A DNA stretch of 8,525 nucleotides from assembly GCA_026988445.1 (NCBI GenBank), contig JALSLF010000521.1, positions 1 to 8,525 on the forward strand, written 5' to 3'. This DNA comes from Bacteroidales bacterium (lineage in GTDB: Bacteria; Bacteroidota; Bacteroidia; Bacteroidales; NBLH01). How positions within the stretch are numbered: position 1 is the first letter of the stretch; every line of letters begins with the position of its first letter. Position numbers and translations under genes: made by a program. The notes under the pieces were generated by a model. It had not been told where the DNA came from. It did not search any database and saw only the letters and a list, made by a program, of their open reading frames with translations. Below, piece by piece: positions 6,477 to 8,525 of this stretch.

Positions 6477-7514
6477 ATGCAAAAATTAAAATTCAAACAA
6501 TATATCGACAACTCAAATGTGTCGCGCTTTCGTTTTTGGGTGCAAATAATTTCTTTTTTCATCTTTGTTTACGGAGGCTATTTTTTTATTGAGATAGCTT
6601 CAAGACTACCTATTTTTTCATGTCCTTATGTTCAAGGCAGTCCGGGAGGTTGTTACCTAATCGGTGTACAACATGAACTTAATACAAGTTGGAGCTCTTT
6701 ATTTAGTTTCAGAGGCTTAGCCATATTGACAAGTTTGGCTACTTTTCTTGTTTTTTTCATATTTTTAAATAAAGCATGGTGCGGTTTTGTTTGCCCTTTG
6801 GGCACTTTACAAGATTGGATTACTAAACTGCGTAAATTTCTGGGATTTAGTTTTACACGATATGATGAAATGAGCTTTAAAAAACTAAAAGTAATAAAAT
6901 ACATGCTTTTGGTTTTACTTATATTAATTCCTTTGGGTATTCGGAACACATTTTTCGGCATACCCTTGCCACATGGAATGCACACCCCTTTTTGCCAAAT
7001 TTGTCCGGCAAGAATAATATTGCCCTTATTTACAGGCGATACTTCACAAATATTTATAGATTTCACTGACACCACAACAATTATTATGACATCGCTGGGA
7101 ATGATGGTTGCAGCCATATTCTTAGTAGGTTCATTTGTTAAAAAACGTTTTTTCTGTTTCTTCTGTCCTATGAGTGCGTTACATTTTATTTTTTCAAAAA
7201 TAAGCCTTTTACGAATGACAAAAGACGGTGATAAATGTACGCGTTGCGGAAACTGTTATCGTGTATGCGATGTAGGCATACGTGAAATAGCCGATGATGT
7301 TATTAGTAAAAACATAGTTAAAGATGACTGTATGTTGTGTGTAAAATGTGTTGAGGCTTGCCCCGAAGATGACTGTTTGAAAATATCTTTTGCCGGAATC
7401 CCGCTTTTTAATGCAACGCAAGAAGGCTTTTTTAAAAGATATAGTGGCACAAGCTTAACAGAATATATAAAATCTATTGAACCAAATAAAGAACAGGAAG
7501 ATGAAAGTAAATAA
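6477..7514 (+). CDS. NapH/NosR-like membrane polyferredoxin (4Fe-4S binding)
   Basis: The 345-aa product is an inner-membrane electron-transfer protein. Four helices lie at about 20-42, 80-100, 138-157 and 201-222. Basic loops after helices 2 and 4 and a basic N-terminus place both termini in the cytoplasm. CxxxCP/CxxCP motifs occur at Cys102/Cys106 (WCGFVCPLG), Cys173/Cys176 (FCQICPA) and Cys227/Cys230 (FCFFCPMS), as in the NapH/NosR/CcoG group. The tail carries two ferredoxin motifs: Cys254/257/260/264 and Cys285/288/291/295, the second followed by Pro. An additional pair, Cys49 and Cys59 (SCPY... GGCYLIG), lies after helix 1 on the predicted periplasmic side. NapH passes electrons from menaquinol in nitrate reduction; NosR-type proteins serve nitrous oxide reductase. 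No such reductase is in view, and the next gene, overlapping by 14 bases, encodes a cytoplasmic iron-sulfur reductase-type protein that is the likely partner. Confidence 0.9.
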   Translation: MQKLKFKQYIDNSNVSRFRFWVQIISFFIFVYGGYFFIEIASRLPIFSCPYVQGSPGGCYLIGVQHELNTSWSSLFSFRGLAILTSLATFLVFFIFLNKAWCGFVCPLGTLQDWITKLRKFLGFSFTRYDEMSFKKLKVIKYMLLVLLILIPLGIRNTFFGIPLPHGMHTPFCQICPARIILPLFTGDTSQIFIDFTDTTTIIMTSLGMMVAAIFLVGSFVKKRFFCFFCPMSALHFIFSKISLLRMTKDGDKCTRCGNCYRVCDVGIREIADDVISKNIVKDDCMLCVKCVEACPEDDCLKISFAGIPLFNATQEGFFKRYSGTSLTEYIKSIEPNKEQEDESK

Positions 7515-8525
7515 AGACCGCTTTGAGCGGATGAAAAAAACGGGAAGTATCCATTATTCAATGGAAATCAAGAAAAACTTGGCAGAAATTACCGACAATT
7601 TTCCTGATAACCCGAAAAACATGGAATATTTTTATAAACGTTTTGAGGAATACACAACAGGAACAATTCATAAGGACAAAAAGGTTATTGCGTCGATGTG
7701 TGTACATGTACCGCTAGAACTGATTTATGCAACCGGCGGCACACCTGTTCGTATATGTGCAGGAGCCTATGCAACAGACCAAATCGGAGCTGAGTTTTTA
7801 CCCGCAAAAACCTGTCCTATGGTAAAATCTACACTTGGTGCAGTGTATTTAGATATTCTCCCAGGAAATATTAAACCCAAACTGATTGTAAACCCAACTA
7901 CTTGCGACCAAAAGAAAAAAATGGGCGAAATAGCGGAAGAAATTGACAAACCATTCTATACTTTAGAGGTTCCGCCAACAAAAGACAGTGAAGAAGCCAG
8001 ACAATATTGGATACGGATAATTAAAAAATTCGTAAAAAAACTGGAGGAAACTACAGGAACCAAACTTACCCGCCGAAGATTAAAAAAAGCAATTAAAACC
8101 GTAGCCAAAGCACAAGCCGTTTATCGCCGTTTTGATATGTTAAGACGCACAGCACCGGTAATATATGGCAAAGATGCTATTTTGGTTACCAATTCATATT
8201 TTTTTGATGATATTGAAAGCTGGACAGAGCATGTTGAAAAGCTAAATAAAGAGTTAGAAGCACGAATTGAAAAGAAACAGCTCATTGGTAAAAGTAATTC
8301 GCCAAGAATATTGCTAACCGGTTCGCCAACAATTTTCCCAAATATGAAACTACCCTTACTTATTGAAGAGTTAGGAGGAATAGTTGTTAATGAAGAGTTT
8401 TGCTCAACAAGCAGAATGATTTGGGACACCGTTGCCGTAGATGAATGGTTTTTATACGATATGGTACCGGCAGTTGCCGACAGGTATTTAAAACCTTCAA
8501 CCTGTCCAAATTTCACACCCAATAC
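7501..8525 (+). CDS. 2-hydroxyacyl-CoA dehydratase / double-cubane-cluster family protein, 3' end cut by window
   Basis: The reading frame is open from ATG 7501 to the window edge (341 codons, no stop). Family signatures are clear: MCVHVPLELIYATGGTPVRI (Cys67) matches the first cluster cysteine block, KTCPMVKS gives Cys105, NPTTCDQKKKMGEI gives Cys135, and a second Rossmann-like half begins at LLTGSP (271-276), with Cys301 in GGIVVNEEFCS and Cys335 in STCPNFTPN. This family includes HgdB/FldC/BcrB subunits and the double-cubane proteins (YjiM type), which carry out ATP-driven low-potential reductions with a BadF/HgdC-type activator ATPase. The pattern reads more like the stand-alone double-cubane type, but this is tentative. 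The start was chosen because it overlaps the previous gene by 14 bases, suggesting coupling; ATG 7531 is an alternative. An AGGAAG abuts the ATG, too close to be a standard ribosome site. The activator may lie downstream. Expected total length is about 380-430 aa. Confidence 0.9.
   Translation, partial: MKVNKDRFERMKKTGSIHYSMEIKKNLAEITDNFPDNPKNMEYFYKRFEEYTTGTIHKDKKVIASMCVHVPLELIYATGGTPVRICAGAYATDQIGAEFLPAKTCPMVKSTLGAVYLDILPGNIKPKLIVNPTTCDQKKKMGEIAEEIDKPFYTLEVPPTKDSEEARQYWIRIIKKFVKKLEETTGTKLTRRRLKKAIKTVAKAQAVYRRFDMLRRTAPVIYGKDAILVTNSYFFDDIESWTEHVEKLNKELEARIEKKQLIGKSNSPRILLTGSPTIFPNMKLPLLIEELGGIVVNEEFCSTSRMIWDTVAVDEWFLYDMVPAVADRYLKPSTCPNFTPN

Noticed and set aside
6653..7117. 154-codon open frame on the - strand
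   Set aside because: It lies fully inside the NapH-like gene, whose cysteine motifs show the + strand is the coding one; the antisense product has no recognisable features.
1..7514. Reading the window as a true nitrous oxide reductase (nos) cluster
   Set aside because: Only a NosY-like permease and a NapH-like protein are seen; nosZ, nosD, nosF and nosL are absent in view, and a receptor and a dehydratase-family gene are not usual parts of such clusters.
8121..8522. 133-codon open frame on the - strand near the right edge
   Set aside because: It is antisense to the dehydratase-family gene, whose family motifs continue through this stretch on the + strand.
1..8525. CRISPR arrays, tRNA/rRNA genes, insertion sequences
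   Set aside because: No regularly spaced repeats, RNA-gene signatures, transposase genes or terminal inverted repeats were seen.

Overview
The window looks like chromosomal DNA from a member of the Bacteroidota, probably an anaerobe or facultative anaerobe. The signs are low GC content with A-rich start regions and no consistent Shine-Dalgarno sequences, a TonB-dependent receptor with an N-terminal carboxypeptidase-regulatory-like domain (the usual Bacteroidota arrangement), several predicted lipoproteins, and oxygen-sensitive iron-sulfur proteins at the right end. All eight genes lie on the + strand. Both edge genes are cut by the window.

Left block (1-2394): the C-terminal part of a NosY-like ABC-2 permease, then a pentapeptide-repeat lipoprotein and a YceI-like lipoprotein. 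The gaps are 6 and 3 bases, so this is almost certainly one operon whose start, presumably including the ATPase, lies to the left.

Middle block (2395-5353): a short AT-rich gap with a perfect 9-bp inverted repeat leads into a small membrane-anchored protein with a CNGKCH motif. A long, nearly perfect stem-loop ending in a T-run follows. Next come a 14-bp palindrome and a complete 752-aa TonB-dependent receptor. An 18-bp direct repeat lies upstream of both the small gene and the receptor gene. A second hairpin follows the receptor.

Right block (5354-8525): a periplasmic His/Cys-rich protein held by a C-terminal membrane anchor, a NapH-like four-helix polyferredoxin, and a protein of the 2-hydroxyacyl-CoA dehydratase / double-cubane-cluster family. 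The last two genes overlap by 14 bases.

Working hypothesis (inference): the genes from 2462 onward form an uptake-plus-reduction module. The receptor would import a metal or metal complex, or another scarce ligand. The small CNGKCH protein and the membrane-anchored protein would handle it in the periplasm. The NapH-like protein would link electron flow across the inner membrane to a low-potential cytoplasmic reductase. The NosY-like permease and its lipoproteins recall the copper-handling part of nitrous oxide reductase clusters, but no nosZ, nosD, nosF or nosL is in view. The substrate cannot be read from the sequence.
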